Below are positions 1-12,647 of a stretch of DNA of 64,000 bases, one piece after another. Made by a program: the position numbers and the translations under genes. The notes under the pieces are model-generated. The model did no database searches. It was given only the letters and a program-made list of their open reading frames with translations, and was not told where the DNA came from. Each line of letters begins with the position of its first letter. Position 1 is the first letter of the stretch. Location of the stretch: contig JBCAQO010000003.1 of the NCBI GenBank assembly GCA_039111635.1, positions 806,001 to 870,000 on the forward strand, written 5' to 3'. Source of the DNA: Heterobasidion occidentale (Eukaryota; Basidiomycota; Agaricomycetes; Russulales; Bondarzewiaceae).

Positions 1-634
1 AGGCGGAGAAGACACATGGAAACATGCTGACTCGACTCCGGGTGAGATTTTTCTGGCTTCCTCAAGATCTCACACCGCAGGATGCTCAACCTAAAAACCC
101 TAAGCAACATGTCCCAAATGCGACAATGATCGTGCATATTTTTATCAACTACAGATTCGATCCGCCGACGAGCCTATGACAACATGTAAGCTGAACGGTC
201 TCTTTCTTTCTTCCCGGCCACGACACCTTCTGATTCTTGAATCTGTGCATTCCTCTAGTTTACCGGTGACTCTACTTCTTTCCATTCACAACGTGTATTC
301 TGATGTTTCCACCGCGGGCAGATGTACGACGTGCGCTCATCAATGGCGCGAAAATTAGACATCGCTTGCATTCTATGATCTCTCCGAACATCCGCTGAGA
401 CCCTTTGAGTCGTTTATTCAAATACCTCTACATGACTCACAATGAAACGCCACCAGGCTCAAAGTATATCCTCAACTGCGGGTCTGCTAGTGATAGGCGC
501 TCCCGTTTCACACTTAGACATGATATCTCAATGGGATACCGGGTTTGCGTCCACACAGCCTACATTACATCCTACAGTCTCATCAGAGTACACGACCAAG
601 GCACTCGAAGGCATCAGGCGGTACTACGCGCTTT
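1..634. other. No gene recognised at the left edge
   Basis: This stretch lies downstream of the RVB2 stop. The open frames in it are short, overlap one another on both strands, and match no family I recognise. It may hold the RVB2 3' UTR and part of a neighbouring gene outside the window. Confidence 0.5.
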
Positions 635-2439
<1,805 letters not shown>

Positions 2440-3694
2440 CGTTCAAGCTGAAGCTGGAGTTGCACACAACTTGTGGCGGGAGGTGAAGACGCGTATCTTA
2501 CGTAATTAAATCTTAGCTTCGAGTGAGCGCCAGCGCATGGTCGTAGTCTTCCCAAGGCAGCAACGTAGGCGATTCTCCTTCAACCTCCGACGTGGTCTCC
2601 GGATATCCGTATCTGGCCATGGTCGCCGAATCAATTGTGTTCATGCATGCTTTGTCTTCAATCAAGCTGTCCTCGTCGGGTCGGTTTTCCGAGAGTATCA
2701 CTAATGGGGTCATTTCGTTTCCAAGGACATTTTCTCACACAAGGCGGTGTGTTCAGACGCTTTTTCTTGTCCTCCGAAAGCGCTCGCCGCTGAGCGGCTA
2801 GCAGCGGCTATTGGACTCAATGCCGAACCGATAGTGTTTCTTTGCTCGCCGATGTTGCAGGAAATAGACCTCACAAGATCTTTGAGGCAAGGCAATCCCT
2901 CTACATGCCCAGATACGGATGACAGACAATGTCGCTGTGAGCGCTGAGTTCAGGTGATTCTCAATACACGGTGTACACTTCTGACATCATGGACGTGTTC
3001 CCAAGCTCTCCGGATCTCATTTGGTCGCACATTACGTGCATACGGCATGTTGATCCTCCATTCCGGCAGACATCAGCTTTCAAAGGTCAAAGGTTCCAAG
3101 CCATCATTGAGGGGAACGACTCACATGAAGGACGCTATCTTTCTTGACACCGTGTGGCGCCTGAGGCTAGGCCTGAGGGCTTAGAGGAGATACATGCCGC
3201 TACGTCCCGAGCGCTCCGTCATACCCCCTCTCAAAAGACCGTGAAGCCGCTTTCTGATAAGTTTGAAAATACAGATAAGTTAGGCGCATATGGCGCTTCT
3301 GTACTGTGGTGTCCAGGAAATTGTCCTAGGCACTTCGTCAGTGATTCAGCCGGCGCTGCCCATGGAGTCTTAGGCGGTTAGAGTGAAACGACGCCTTTAC
3401 GCTCTATCTGACACATGGCGTCAGATACTGACCTACCATTCGTGTTCATTCAACACTTTTCACCGTTGGCCGGGCGGTGCTCGATCTCCGTTTTGGGTTT
3501 CCGATGATTTGGACAAGTTCATCCACGAAGGAGACGACTGCACAGTATATAAGCCTAACTTCCTGTCGCCATTAGACCTATCTCAAAATCCCCCAGCATT
3601 CGAGGACTTGTCTAACTTCATCTTCCTTCTACCTTCACCGTGCTCTCAGTCTTCCAAACCTATCCGTCCGCCTCATTCCCAATTATCCACCGCA
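2440..3694. other. Divergent intergenic region (RVB2 / terpene synthase)
   Basis: About 1.25 kb separates the two divergent starts. Two short minus-strand open frames (2513-2713 and 2710-2895) are in different frames, no clean intron joins them, and neither matches a family I know. The only signal I would trust is the TATA box near 3546. Confidence 0.5.
3546..3552 (+). promoter_or_regulatory. TATA box of the sesquiterpene synthase
   Basis: TATATAA stands about 143 bases upstream of the synthase ATG. It is followed by a pyrimidine-rich stretch (about 3600-3690), as is common around fungal transcription starts. A clear TATA box is typical of regulated rather than housekeeping fungal genes, which fits a secondary-metabolism enzyme. 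Confidence 0.5.
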
Positions 3695-4832
3695 ATGCAG
3701 ACTTCCACCACCCGCTTCATTCTCCCGGACCTCATTAGCATGTCCAGTCCTTTCAAGGACGCCACCAATCCTCACTGGAAACGCGCTTCCGCCGAGTCCA
3801 GGACGTGGGTCAACAGCTATTCCATCTTCTCCGATCGTCGCCGCGCCTTTTTCCTTCAGGGCCAAAGCGAACTTCTCGTTTCTCATGCATACCCTTACGC
3901 TGCCTACGAAGAATTCCGTACCTGCTGCGACTTCGTCAATCTTCTCTTTGTCATTGACGAAGTCAGCGACGAACAGAGCCCAGAGGATGCCCGCCTCACC
4001 GGTCAGACCTACCTCAATGTCATGCGTGATCCCAAATGGGACGACGGTTCAAAACTTGCCCAAATGACGAGAGAGTAAGTTCCAGAGAATACTGTTCTAG
4101 CATGGCTCATCTAATTATAAGCTCTCCATTCCTAATCTTAGCTTCCGTTCTCGCTTGATGCGCACCATCAAGCCGGAGACTTTCCGTCGGTTCCTTCAGC
4201 ATGGTCAGGACTACATTGACTGCGTAGTTCAAGAGGCTGAGCTCCGGGAACGCGGAGACGTCCTTGACTTGGAGGCGTACGAGATCATCCGGCGAGAGAA
4301 TAGCGCCGTTCGGCTGTGCTTCGGCTTAATTCCATACGTCCTTGGGATTGACCTACCAGAGGAGGTTTTCGCTGATCCCGTGTTCCGACGGATCTACTTC
4401 GCTGGGGTCGACATGGTCTGCTGGGCCAACGTAAGTCTTCAGGCTTCACTTGGTTTGGATGGCTCATGCTAACTTTGCATTTAGGACGTTTACTCGTACA
4501 ACATGGAGCAAGCAAAGGGACTTGACGGCAATAACTTCGTCACTGTGCTCATGAAGACAAAGTACATGACTCTTCAGCAAGCCAGCAACTACGTTGGAGA
4601 CCATTACCAAAACTTGATGGATAAGTTCATTGCAGACAAGTCCCGCCTTAGATCCTTTGGACCCGCAGTCGACTCATCGGTCAAGCGTTACGTTGAGGCA
4701 ATGCAGCATTGGCCAGTCGGTAACCTGTTCTGGAGTTTTGAAACTCCAAGATACTTCGGTGCTCAGCGCGAGCGTATCCTGAACACGGGCGTGGTATACC
4801 TTAAGCCTCTGGAGATCTCTGATGATGATTAA
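3695..4832 (+). CDS. Sesquiterpene synthase (class I terpene cyclase)
   Basis: Enzymes of this family ionise farnesyl diphosphate with Mg2+ and cyclise it to a sesquiterpene hydrocarbon in the cytosol. Three exons (3695-4074, 4142-4430, 4485-4832) give 338 residues, normal for basidiomycete cyclases. The aspartate-rich metal site is D88-E-V-S-D92. The second site is N223-D-V-Y-S227-Y-N-M-E231, split by intron 2 directly after N223. The conserved C-terminal RY pair is R312-Y313. Donors are GTAAGT and acceptors TTAG. The DExSD form and overall sequence resemble the group containing protoilludene synthases, but the product cannot be read from sequence. The start was chosen because it follows the promoter and lies at the usual distance from the Asp-rich motif. 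No P450, oxidoreductase or transporter partner is adjacent, so it appears to be a solitary cyclase. Confidence 0.92.
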
Positions 4833-5285
4833 CCGCACTTGTTACTTTTATATTACATACCAGCTTTGGAACCTTTTCTATGATACTAATATCTGCAATC
4901 ATTTCTAGCTCTGGGCAGCTAATCATCTCACATACTAGTAATTTGTAGCCTTTATATTCTAGTTTGTCACGGCTACACGCTCGCATTGCTCCTGAAATCG
5001 ATAGTATCTTCTCGATCTGCTGTAGTCATTGAATCTTACGCGTTGCTTCTGTTCCCGAAATTTATGGATGGGAGTTTCCCGGAGTTTCAAGTCACGATGG
5101 CATTGCAACTATTGATGGGTCTTTTCCACACAAAAAAACTCTTTTAACCGAAATCCGGTAGGGTGTTGAATGTTGACCTGTTGCTAAACATGCAGAGGCT
5201 TGTGCGAGTCTTGTGCGTGACTTATGTCTTCCCTGAAGTTTCCACGCTATCGTTTGTAAGCAAGTTCATGTTCTTTCCGACCAGG
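4833..5285 (+). other. Intergenic, 3' region of synthase and leader of next gene
   Basis: AT-rich spacer between two genes on the same strand. An in-frame ATG at 5163 and another ATG at 5224 lie in it; neither is supported by conservation I can judge. No RNA gene is visible. Confidence 0.4.
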
Positions 5286-6311
5286 ATGCCTATGGACGAC
5301 CACATATTTCTGTTCGGATTTGTGAACGAGAAAACGTCTCTCACAGCTCGGGATATTCACATACGACGTCTCTATGATGTTATACAACTCTCCATCCAAC
5401 GGGATGAGTATCTTAGAGCAAGGAGGGCGTTTGGCATTCTTGCCCGATGCAAGGGGATCAAATGGAAAGGCCTATGGAAGCTTGCTCTTTTACTCCTCGC
5501 TGATAGCGAGGAACTTCCTACATCTAAGGACGGAAGCCTCACGCGATTAGAGTTCTTGCGCATCATGATGCTGCAGCACCCAGAGGATGCAAGTATTCTT
5601 TACTCCCATTTCCGGGGTCGACCATTTACCACTCCCACAGCGTGAAACCATCTTCCAAGAGCTGATTCTATTATTGGTTCTGACTGGAAGATCTAAAGAA
5701 GCTCTGGACGAACTTCAATTGTACGAGGACTTCAGCCTGCTCTCTGGACTTGATCGCTCACATCCATCATCTGATATCGTGGGGCAGGTACCTTCCATCC
5801 TTCCCATATCAAGACAATCCTGTTCTGCATGTGTATGCAGGTCTTGTATGCCTTGATCTCGCTCAACCTCCATCTACTATCGAGCGAACGTCGATTCTAG
5901 GTACTCTTCCATTCTCTTTTTCGGTGACACGAGTCTTTCATTCTGTCTAGACAGGTCAATTGGCCGATCATTTAACGAGAACCTTGTACGAGAAGCCCGC
6001 GGACATTTCGAACGTGCTCTGGCACTAGATCCCGACAACGTCGTCCCGTCATCTTTCTTAGAAAAGGTATGCTGTCTCCACTTCTGAAACACGCAGATAA
6101 TGAACGCCGCCAAAGCTAAGCGCTCTCTGCAGAATGTTCAGGCGCTCCTGTATTGAGATTTTTCTTGCTGACATACCGAAAGCTCCCGCAGATAACGCAA
6201 CGGACACACGACAGTGCTATTGAAACTGAAACCGAGAATGACTCAGATGACGGAAGATCGAACACTGGCGCCTTTGGAGAGGACCAACCGCGCAAACGCA
6301 TTCGGAGCTAA
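5286..6311 (+). CDS. RRN11/TAF1A-like RNA polymerase I initiation factor
   Basis: Proteins of this type are TPR-like helical subunits of the Pol I core factor (yeast Rrn11, animal TAF1A). The recognisable block is HIRRLYDVIQ, RDEYLRARRAFGILARC and WKGLWKLALLLL, followed by paired helices QELILLLVLTGRSKEALDEL and DNPVLHVYAGLVCLDLAQPP, and a further helix FERALALDPDN. Introns were joined by frame: 5589-5640 (a GC-AG intron with donor GCAAGT), 5721-5787, one ending before ACAGGTCAATTGG near 5953, and two more between 6067 and 6215. The C-terminus is acidic then basic, ending DQPRKRIRS. The start is uncertain: ATG at 5286 opens the clear homology, while the frame stays open back to an ATG at 5163. 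The assignment rests on pattern memory; a generic TPR protein is the alternative. Confidence 0.55.
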
Positions 6312-6394
6312 TGGCGCTGGTATAGAAGTAGCTCAAACAACCCTTCATAATTTCAGCATTAGCTGAATAATGGTAGGCTTTTTTTGCAGGATCC

Positions 6395-9211
6395 TCAATC
6401 AGAGTCTGATTCCATGTCAATACTAGGCATCTCCTCGTCTTCGTCATCCTCCAGCACAATCACAGGTATAGGAACAGGCTGCGCCGTTGTGGCTTTCGGC
6501 TTTCGATTGGATCTAGTTTCTGCCAATGTTGAAGGAGACATAGCATCGGGTACCTGTGAAGAAAAATCGAATCCGGAGCTGGATGTCAGCCGTGTAGGCA
6601 AAGTACTTGATGGAAAAGCTTTGGCAGCTGGTGTCGTAGAAGGCGTTTCATTTTGCAACATGGAATATGCTGGTTGTGTCGTCGACGTGAAATCCATAGA
6701 CCGACTTTGACCGGACGTCTGCCACCCTCGCGTCCCGTTATCGCGTCCCTGAGCGGCGACATGCGGGGCCGAAACCACACGAACATCCTGGTCAATGGCT
6801 GACTGTGTGATTGTCTGTTCAGCAACCCCGATGCCTAGCCCTGTCCGCACGTCAGTCTCCTCGTTGCTTTCTTCCGTTCTGAAGAGAGACAGCGACTCCA
6901 CGTGTGGGAGGGATCTGACAAGAGGTGGGGCCCGCGGATGCAGGAGTAAATCGAGCTTTTGACTTGCCGCTGACGCATGGTTGAACAGATCCTATCATCA
7001 CACCGATAAGTTCTAGCAGGACTGCAAAAAAGAATGACTGACATGTCCAGCGTTGCTGCTGTTGAGAACTAGGCCCAGACTTTTGCTCAGAACGCTAGAT
7101 GTGCCCGCACCTATCTCTAGACACATTGCCTGGACTTTGCTTAGGATTCGCAGGTGTAGTGTCAGATCTTGTGATATTTGATGGGGTGCTACCAATGGCA
7201 GGGAGAGGTTGATCGACAGCAAGAAGCGCGAGGCGGTTGAGTATGTTGCCGGAGCGAGATACGGGTTGTGCAGGACGAGGCGAAGAGCTGAATGAAGATG
7301 CAAATCAGCATAGTCAGATATAGAATCACGACGATAGGATGTACCGTCTAAGGCCTCTAACACGCATTTTCCCTCAACAATTGTCGAGAACACGATGTTG
7401 CTTGAGATTTTGAAAACCTCGTCACCCTCGTACCCCCTTGTACGTTTCTTCCCCTTCTTGCCCTTGGTACCTGAAGCGACCGTAGTTTCACTGACGTCCG
7501 ACTGTGACGGAAGCAGGACAGAGAGTATGGAAAGAAGAGCTTTTACAGTCCGCGTGGGGAGGATCACATTGTGGAGAGGTTGTGCGAATTCTAAGAGAGC
7601 TGTGAGAAGGGAAAGAAATGGAAGGCGTTGTTTACTTCCACGATGTGATCGGAGAATAGGTCCAGAGGTCAGAAAGGCATTTTGATCAACAGTCGATGAA
7701 GCTTACGGCGAGGTTGTTTGTTCAAGATGGAACGATATCACTGATATGAACCGGGGGACGTGTGAAGTCAGACGATGACGTGCGCTGGAACCCAGGCAAC
7801 TTTTGAGCATCCCAGAACCGCATTAGGGAGCATGATGTACTGACCACGCAACGAGGTCCCTGAGGAGCATACATCCGAAACTCAAGATGTCTGCTGTAGC
7901 GGACTCCTCCAGGGCACGCGTAGTCAGATCTATGTGTCCATCCCTCTTTGAAATAAAGATTGATGAAACTCGGTCCACGTAGGGGAGGAATCGAAGGACA
8001 CAAACCTTTTCTTCGTTCGTGCAGCTGAGAAATGCAAAGCATAATTGAACAATGGCACCTATAGGCATCTGAACGGGCCGTGTGCTGGTAAACCTACAAC
8101 CTCTTCGGGTTAGGCAGAACCTTCTTAGTACAAGGGACAATTACCTGAGAAGGTCAGAAAGGGCGATGATACCGCATCGCAATCGGTCAAGGTTTAGTGG
8201 GATACCGAGCAGAGGATCCGCGTCAGGAACTTGCTGTTGCTGGCGGAGCCGAGCTGGTCACAACTCGTCAAAACTGTGTTCATGGAATGGAAATATGGCA
8301 AATCACCATCACGAGGAAAGGTTGTTCTGATAGTGACGAACGCATTCCACAGGAAGAGTACAGCCTCATCAACCGATTTTCGCCACAAAGTGGCTGCCCC
8401 TACTTTGCCGCCAGTGACAGGTAGAACGGCATACAGGCGTGAAGAAGCTTCTAGTATTGATGCGTCTGTCGCCTCGGGCGTTGAACCATTCAGCTGACGG
8501 AGGACGAAGGAAGACAGAGACGCGTGTAGTCCGCGGTGGAGCGTTGGAAAGAGGGGAATGATTTGTGTGAGGGAGTTGATGGCAAGCAACTGTTCAACGT
8601 GGTCAGTAACACTACGTAGGATAGATTCAGAGGCTTGCCTGTAATTCGTGGTCGCTATGCTTATCTGCAAGTGCAAGCAGCGCAAGGCTGTATTTCGGGA
8701 CATTTGGAGTGGCCAATTGTCTCTGGAACTCAAGAATATCTGTCGCTGCCGAGAATATGTGTGCCAGAAGACGGATTGCAGCTTTGATATTCGGGACCGG
8801 CTCATTTTTCTTTCATATGTTTATTGAAATGAGACGAAATTGGTGAACCATACAGATGAATACACGGACTGAAAGTAGAGGTAACGCTGCACCTATCCAG
8901 CTCTGCGCACCCTCAATCATCAAAGCTTTTGAACATTTGGCAGTTTGCAGCGCCAGACAAAATCCAGCCCATCGTGCGCCTGGATCCTTGGAGTGGATGA
9001 GAGAACTCAGTCGCGCAGACCACTTTTGCAAGTGGGGCGATGGACTAAAGCATGCAGGAGAGAGAGCGGGCAGAACAGGAAGCAAGAATCGCACAGAGCT
9101 GGCATCTGATGCCAGTTGGTGTTGAAGAAATGTTTTGAGGACTGTCCTGGTTCCATGGTTTTTTTTCAGTGCTCGTAGAGGTTGCGATCGAGTTGACTTC
9201 GTTCCGCGCAT
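6395..9211 (-). CDS. RIX1: Pre-rRNA-processing protein RIX1 (PELP1 family)
   Basis: Rix1, with Ipi1 and Ipi3, joins the Mdn1 ATPase on pre-60S particles in nucleus and nucleolus and is needed for ITS2 processing. The diagnostic N-terminal RIX1 domain reads IKAAIRLLAHIFSAATDI then EFQRQLATPNVPKYSLALL (about 8640-8805). Armadillo-like helices follow (NSLTQIIPLFPTLHRGLHAS; GAIVQLCFAFLSCTNEEKV), then a disordered Ser/Thr/Pro tail ending in an acidic run (LEDDEDEEMPS), as in PELP1. The first exon starts at the ATG at 9209-9211 and its frame continues past a GTCCGT donor to an acceptor before KNEPVPNIK. The gene is convergent with the RRN11-like gene, with only 83 bases between stops. Several introns in the middle were not resolved base by base. 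Confidence 0.85.
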
Positions 9212-9682
9212 GTCAGATGACTCTTGCGCATGTAATTTAATAAGTCTTAATACTTACTGCTAACCCCCACTATAGGTACTCGATTTCACTCAATAATTAA
9301 GAAAAACAATTCAGAGCTGCAAGCCGCCTCTTGGAGGGGACTGGCCTCATGCGGCTTCCAAAAAGCTAGACAGCGTCACTTTCCTCTTCTGCTTTTGTCG
9401 CAATGAGACGGGCGTTCGAGCTGGGCCATATGATTCACGACACCGGAGCTGCCAAATCCTCGAAGGACTGTACTTCATCTATGACAACCCGATGCAAGTT
9501 GGGACGGAGACTAGCACAGTGTGGACCAGTTGATAGAGCAGCGGCCAATATTTGAGGGATTATCGCTTACTTCGAGATGTTCTGAGGGGTGCATGGATGC
9601 GCATCCATCACCTCTGCGGCAGGATGGTGGCGATATTGAACAGGGGATACATGGTGACCAAAAAGATAGTAGCAGAGCGCGG
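9212..9682. other. Intergenic between RIX1 and uL2m
   Basis: About 470 bases between two minus-strand genes. It should hold the RIX1 promoter and the uL2m 3' UTR. No tRNA, snoRNA box pattern or convincing open frame was seen. Confidence 0.45.
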
Positions 9683-10903
9683 TTAGTTACTGCGCATCTC
9701 CTTTCCTCTAGGCCGTTCGCGCACAACCATCTTGTTGCTGTTCTTGGGACCCTTGGGACCCGGCTTGCGCGTGCGCTTGCCTTTGGTATTCCAGCCCCAG
9801 ATGGACACGGGATGCTTGTTCGACTTGGATTTACCACGACCACCTCCGTGAGGATGGTCATTACTAGAACAAATTCATGAGCTTCGTTGCTCGCGAAGAC
9901 GAGAAAGAGAAAGCATACGCGTTCATCGCGACACCGCGAACAGTCGGTCTCCAGCCCAACCAGCGGCTGCGTCCTGCCTTGCCCAGACTGCGACTTTTCC
10001 ACAACGGGTTGCTGACCTTCCCGATGGTTGCACAGCAGCTCTGCAATACTTTTCGCACCTCTCCACTCTGAAGCCGGACCTGGGTGTACTTTCCAGATGC
10101 CTCGTGTGCGACGACCTGGCCGAAAGAGCCAGCAGATCGGACAAGGATGCCACGGCCATCCGGCAAAAGCGCAATGGCGTGGATGACGTACCGGTGGGAA
10201 TCAGTCGGAGGGGTAAGACGTTGCCAGGTCTGATCGTCTTCGCACGAAGGACACCCATGGTGAGGGACGCGGTGGAATCGCTCTTATCCTCGTCAGTCAT
10301 GGCCTTTCCTCCCTGTTTCGAGTCCACATATCCTGGCACGAATCCGTCTGGAATACCTCCGCGGAAGCTCTGCACTACGTTGCCTGCCCTTAAACCATCG
10401 GGTGCCAGGATATAACTCCATCTCTTCTTTCCATCCACGTTCGGGTTTTGATTGTGTATGAGCGCGATATGCGCTGAGCGGTTTGGGTCGTATTCAATCC
10501 GGACAACATCGTGGGGTCCAGGCTCTGTGCGCATGAAGTCGACGAGGCGAATGCGACGTTTGTGTCCGCCGCCACGGTGTCGTATTGTTATTCGTCCGTA
10601 CGAGTTACGGCCGCCATTCTTGCGTAGCGGGACGGTGAGAAGACGAAGTGGTCGACCTGGAAAGATATGTGGGTTGAGCGGCCGGCGGAGATGACGGATG
10701 CCAGGGGTGATGGGTTTATAGGTTTTGAAGAGGGTGGATGTTCGGGCAAGGGCAGCGTTTACGTCGGTAGGACGTTGCTCCAAAGTCGCCTCTGAGGCAT
10801 AACGACGCGTCAAGAGGTTATATCTTGATGTACATGCCGTTTGAGATGATAGCGAAGAGAAACAGGTGCGGAGCAAGCTGGCACTGCTCCGAACGGAGAA
10901 CAT
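9683..10903 (-). CDS. RML2: Mitochondrial large-subunit ribosomal protein uL2m, with a one-base frame break
   Basis: uL2m binds the peptidyl-transferase region of mitochondrial 23S rRNA. The N-terminus ([18 protein letters not shown] and on) is a typical arginine/serine-rich mitochondrial presequence. The body carries [33 protein letters not shown] and [17 protein letters not shown]. Exon 2 (9683-9863) begins [17 protein letters not shown], the catalytically important His motif of L2, and ends [12 protein letters not shown]. The intron is 9864-9918. Oddity: the conserved segment [10 protein letters not shown] continues as [13 protein letters not shown] in another frame, so one base appears to be missing near 10187. 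The two exons sum to 1166 bases; 1167 would give 388 residues. No intron can bridge this without deleting conserved sequence. Assembly error or a real mutation are both possible. Confidence 0.88.
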
Positions 10904-11095
10904 CGAGGCTCGCGACCAAGAATAGTTGGAGGATAAGTACGATAAGTTGGCGGCAATGAGTTATTATCTAATATTGCTCTCTTAGAAATCCTTATGCATA
11001 ATATGCAGGCATATGCACAGATATGCACGCTCCAACCGTAACCATAACCGTGTATCCCATTGAAACTCTTCCTTGTGGGCAGGTAACTTCGAGTT
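10904..11095. promoter_or_regulatory. Compact divergent promoter, uL2m / Laa2-like gene
   Basis: Only 192 bases lie between two divergent start codons, so both genes must share this promoter region. No classical TATA box stands at a useful distance from either ATG. Confidence 0.4.
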
Positions 11096-12295
11096 ATGGA
11101 TGATGATCTTACATTCGGCGCGTCCGTGTGGGCTATGCCAGGCAGTGAAGGAGCACTCGCCTCTTCTCCGGTACAGGTTGACAACCCCACATTTCCCCCC
11201 ATATCTCTCCCCCTCGATCAAGACACTGCCTTCGATGACTTTGACGATTTTGGACCACCAGCCGATACCATGGGTACTGTAGATGATACTGATGAGTTTG
11301 GAGATTTTGGAGACTTTGGAGAAACGGAGGAAGCCGGGGAAGGGTTTACAGGCTTCGACGAGCAGGCACCCGTGGCAGGCCCGTCTTCGAGAGAATGGGA
11401 ACCTCTTCGACTAAATCCGCTCCCTTCTAGGAGGGAGCTGGAGGAGCGGATAGAAGAGATTTTGGATCCATTATGGTCAACCGATGACCTTTCGCAAGCA
11501 TTCACCGATGAAGATATTAGAGAAGTCGGGGGACTAAGCCAAATCTTGATCACACCGGAGAGGTATGGTGCGTCCTCTCCCCTCGAGGAGTCTGGCTTCT
11601 CATATCTTACAATCGGGCAGCCGTGCACTGTACCAAACCTTATTTCCTTCCACACCTCCTTCTGCTCCACCACCTAACTGGACGCGCTCACGAATACGAC
11701 GGCAGCATCTCATAATACTCGGAGTTCCTGTCAATATCGACGAGTTCCTTCCGCGCGTTAGCGGCAAGCAAATGCCTGCGCTACAAATCTCCACTCGACC
11801 GATGTCGGCACCTCCTGGCCCTCGGCATCTATCTCTAAACAATGGCGCAGCGTCGACGAATAACTCTAGGAATAACTCCAGAGCTGGTACACCGGTGTCG
11901 ACAACGCCATCTCGAACCGGGCCATCCGTTGCATCTCAGTTGGGACTGGGTCCGAAGCCACAGCTGGACGAAAAGAAAATCGCAGAGCTTTTAGAGCTCA
12001 CACCAGGTTCGTCTCCTTTTTATCTTATCAAAGAGATTGATCACTAAAAGGGAGGCCAGATAACTTGTCTTTGCTGCCTCTCCCTGCATTAGAAAGGCAT
12101 CTGGCTAGCCTACAGACCCAGACAGCAAACACTTCCGCGCTCCTCACGCATTTGTTGCAAACACGAGAGGCGCTCCAGCAGGACTCCGAGACATATAATA
12201 AGCTCATCGGGGAACTCGTTGGCGAAGCACAGAAGATGAAGACAGGGATTGGTAAGGGGCGGACAGCGATCAGACGAGGAAGTGGGATGGTTTGA
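11096..12295 (+). CDS. Laa2-like AP-1 accessory protein with DFGDF motifs
   Basis: Three exons (11096-11562, 11621-12006, 12060-12295) give about 362 residues. The N-terminal third is acidic and contains FDDFDDFGPP and DEFGDFGDFGE, clustered phenylalanine motifs of the kind that bind the gamma-adaptin ear (aftiphilin in animals, Laa2/YBL010C in yeast). The middle is a Ser/Pro/Asn-rich disordered linker. The C-terminal part (LPLPALERHLASLQTQTA to GELVGEAQKMK) is predicted coiled coil. From these features I infer a clathrin/AP-1 trafficking accessory protein acting at the trans-Golgi or endosome. Family assignment is by motif and domain order only; an unrelated acidic coiled-coil protein remains possible. 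Confidence 0.6.
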
Positions 12296-12586
12296 GGGTG
12301 CACTGACGTTACTCTACATTCTCCGCAGAGGCAGTGCGCTGTGTATTCCTTGGAAACCGTGTAATCCGTCTGTGTTTGTTTAGTGCCCCAGTATAATCTT
12401 CAGGAGTGTGCTTTTCATGCTGCTCGGTGTGTTCACCAAGGATGTGAATTCATGATTCCCACGGGTGTGCTGCACCCGAGGATTGGCGATGGAAAAAGTT
12501 GCGCGATCGCTCAGACTGGCGGCTTTGAGCGTGCACATATTTTCTTGCTCTCCAGCTCCAGAGAGCTTAGGGTCTCGGTTCCGGCC

Positions 12587-12593
12587 TATATAG
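12587..12593 (+). promoter_or_regulatory. TATA box upstream of RPA190
   Basis: TATATAG lies 55 bases upstream of the RPA190 ATG, within a GC-neutral promoter that follows the Laa2-like gene. Spacing fits a short leader. Confidence 0.4.
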
Positions 12594-12647
12594 TCGCCTC
12601 ATCAATTCGTCCGTCATCCTACAACCCTCTATTTCCGCCGAATCGCC

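Noticed and set aside
2513..2895. Minus-strand open frames upstream of RVB2 as a small gene
   Set aside because: Two different frames, a stop at the overlap, no plausible intron and no recognisable domain.
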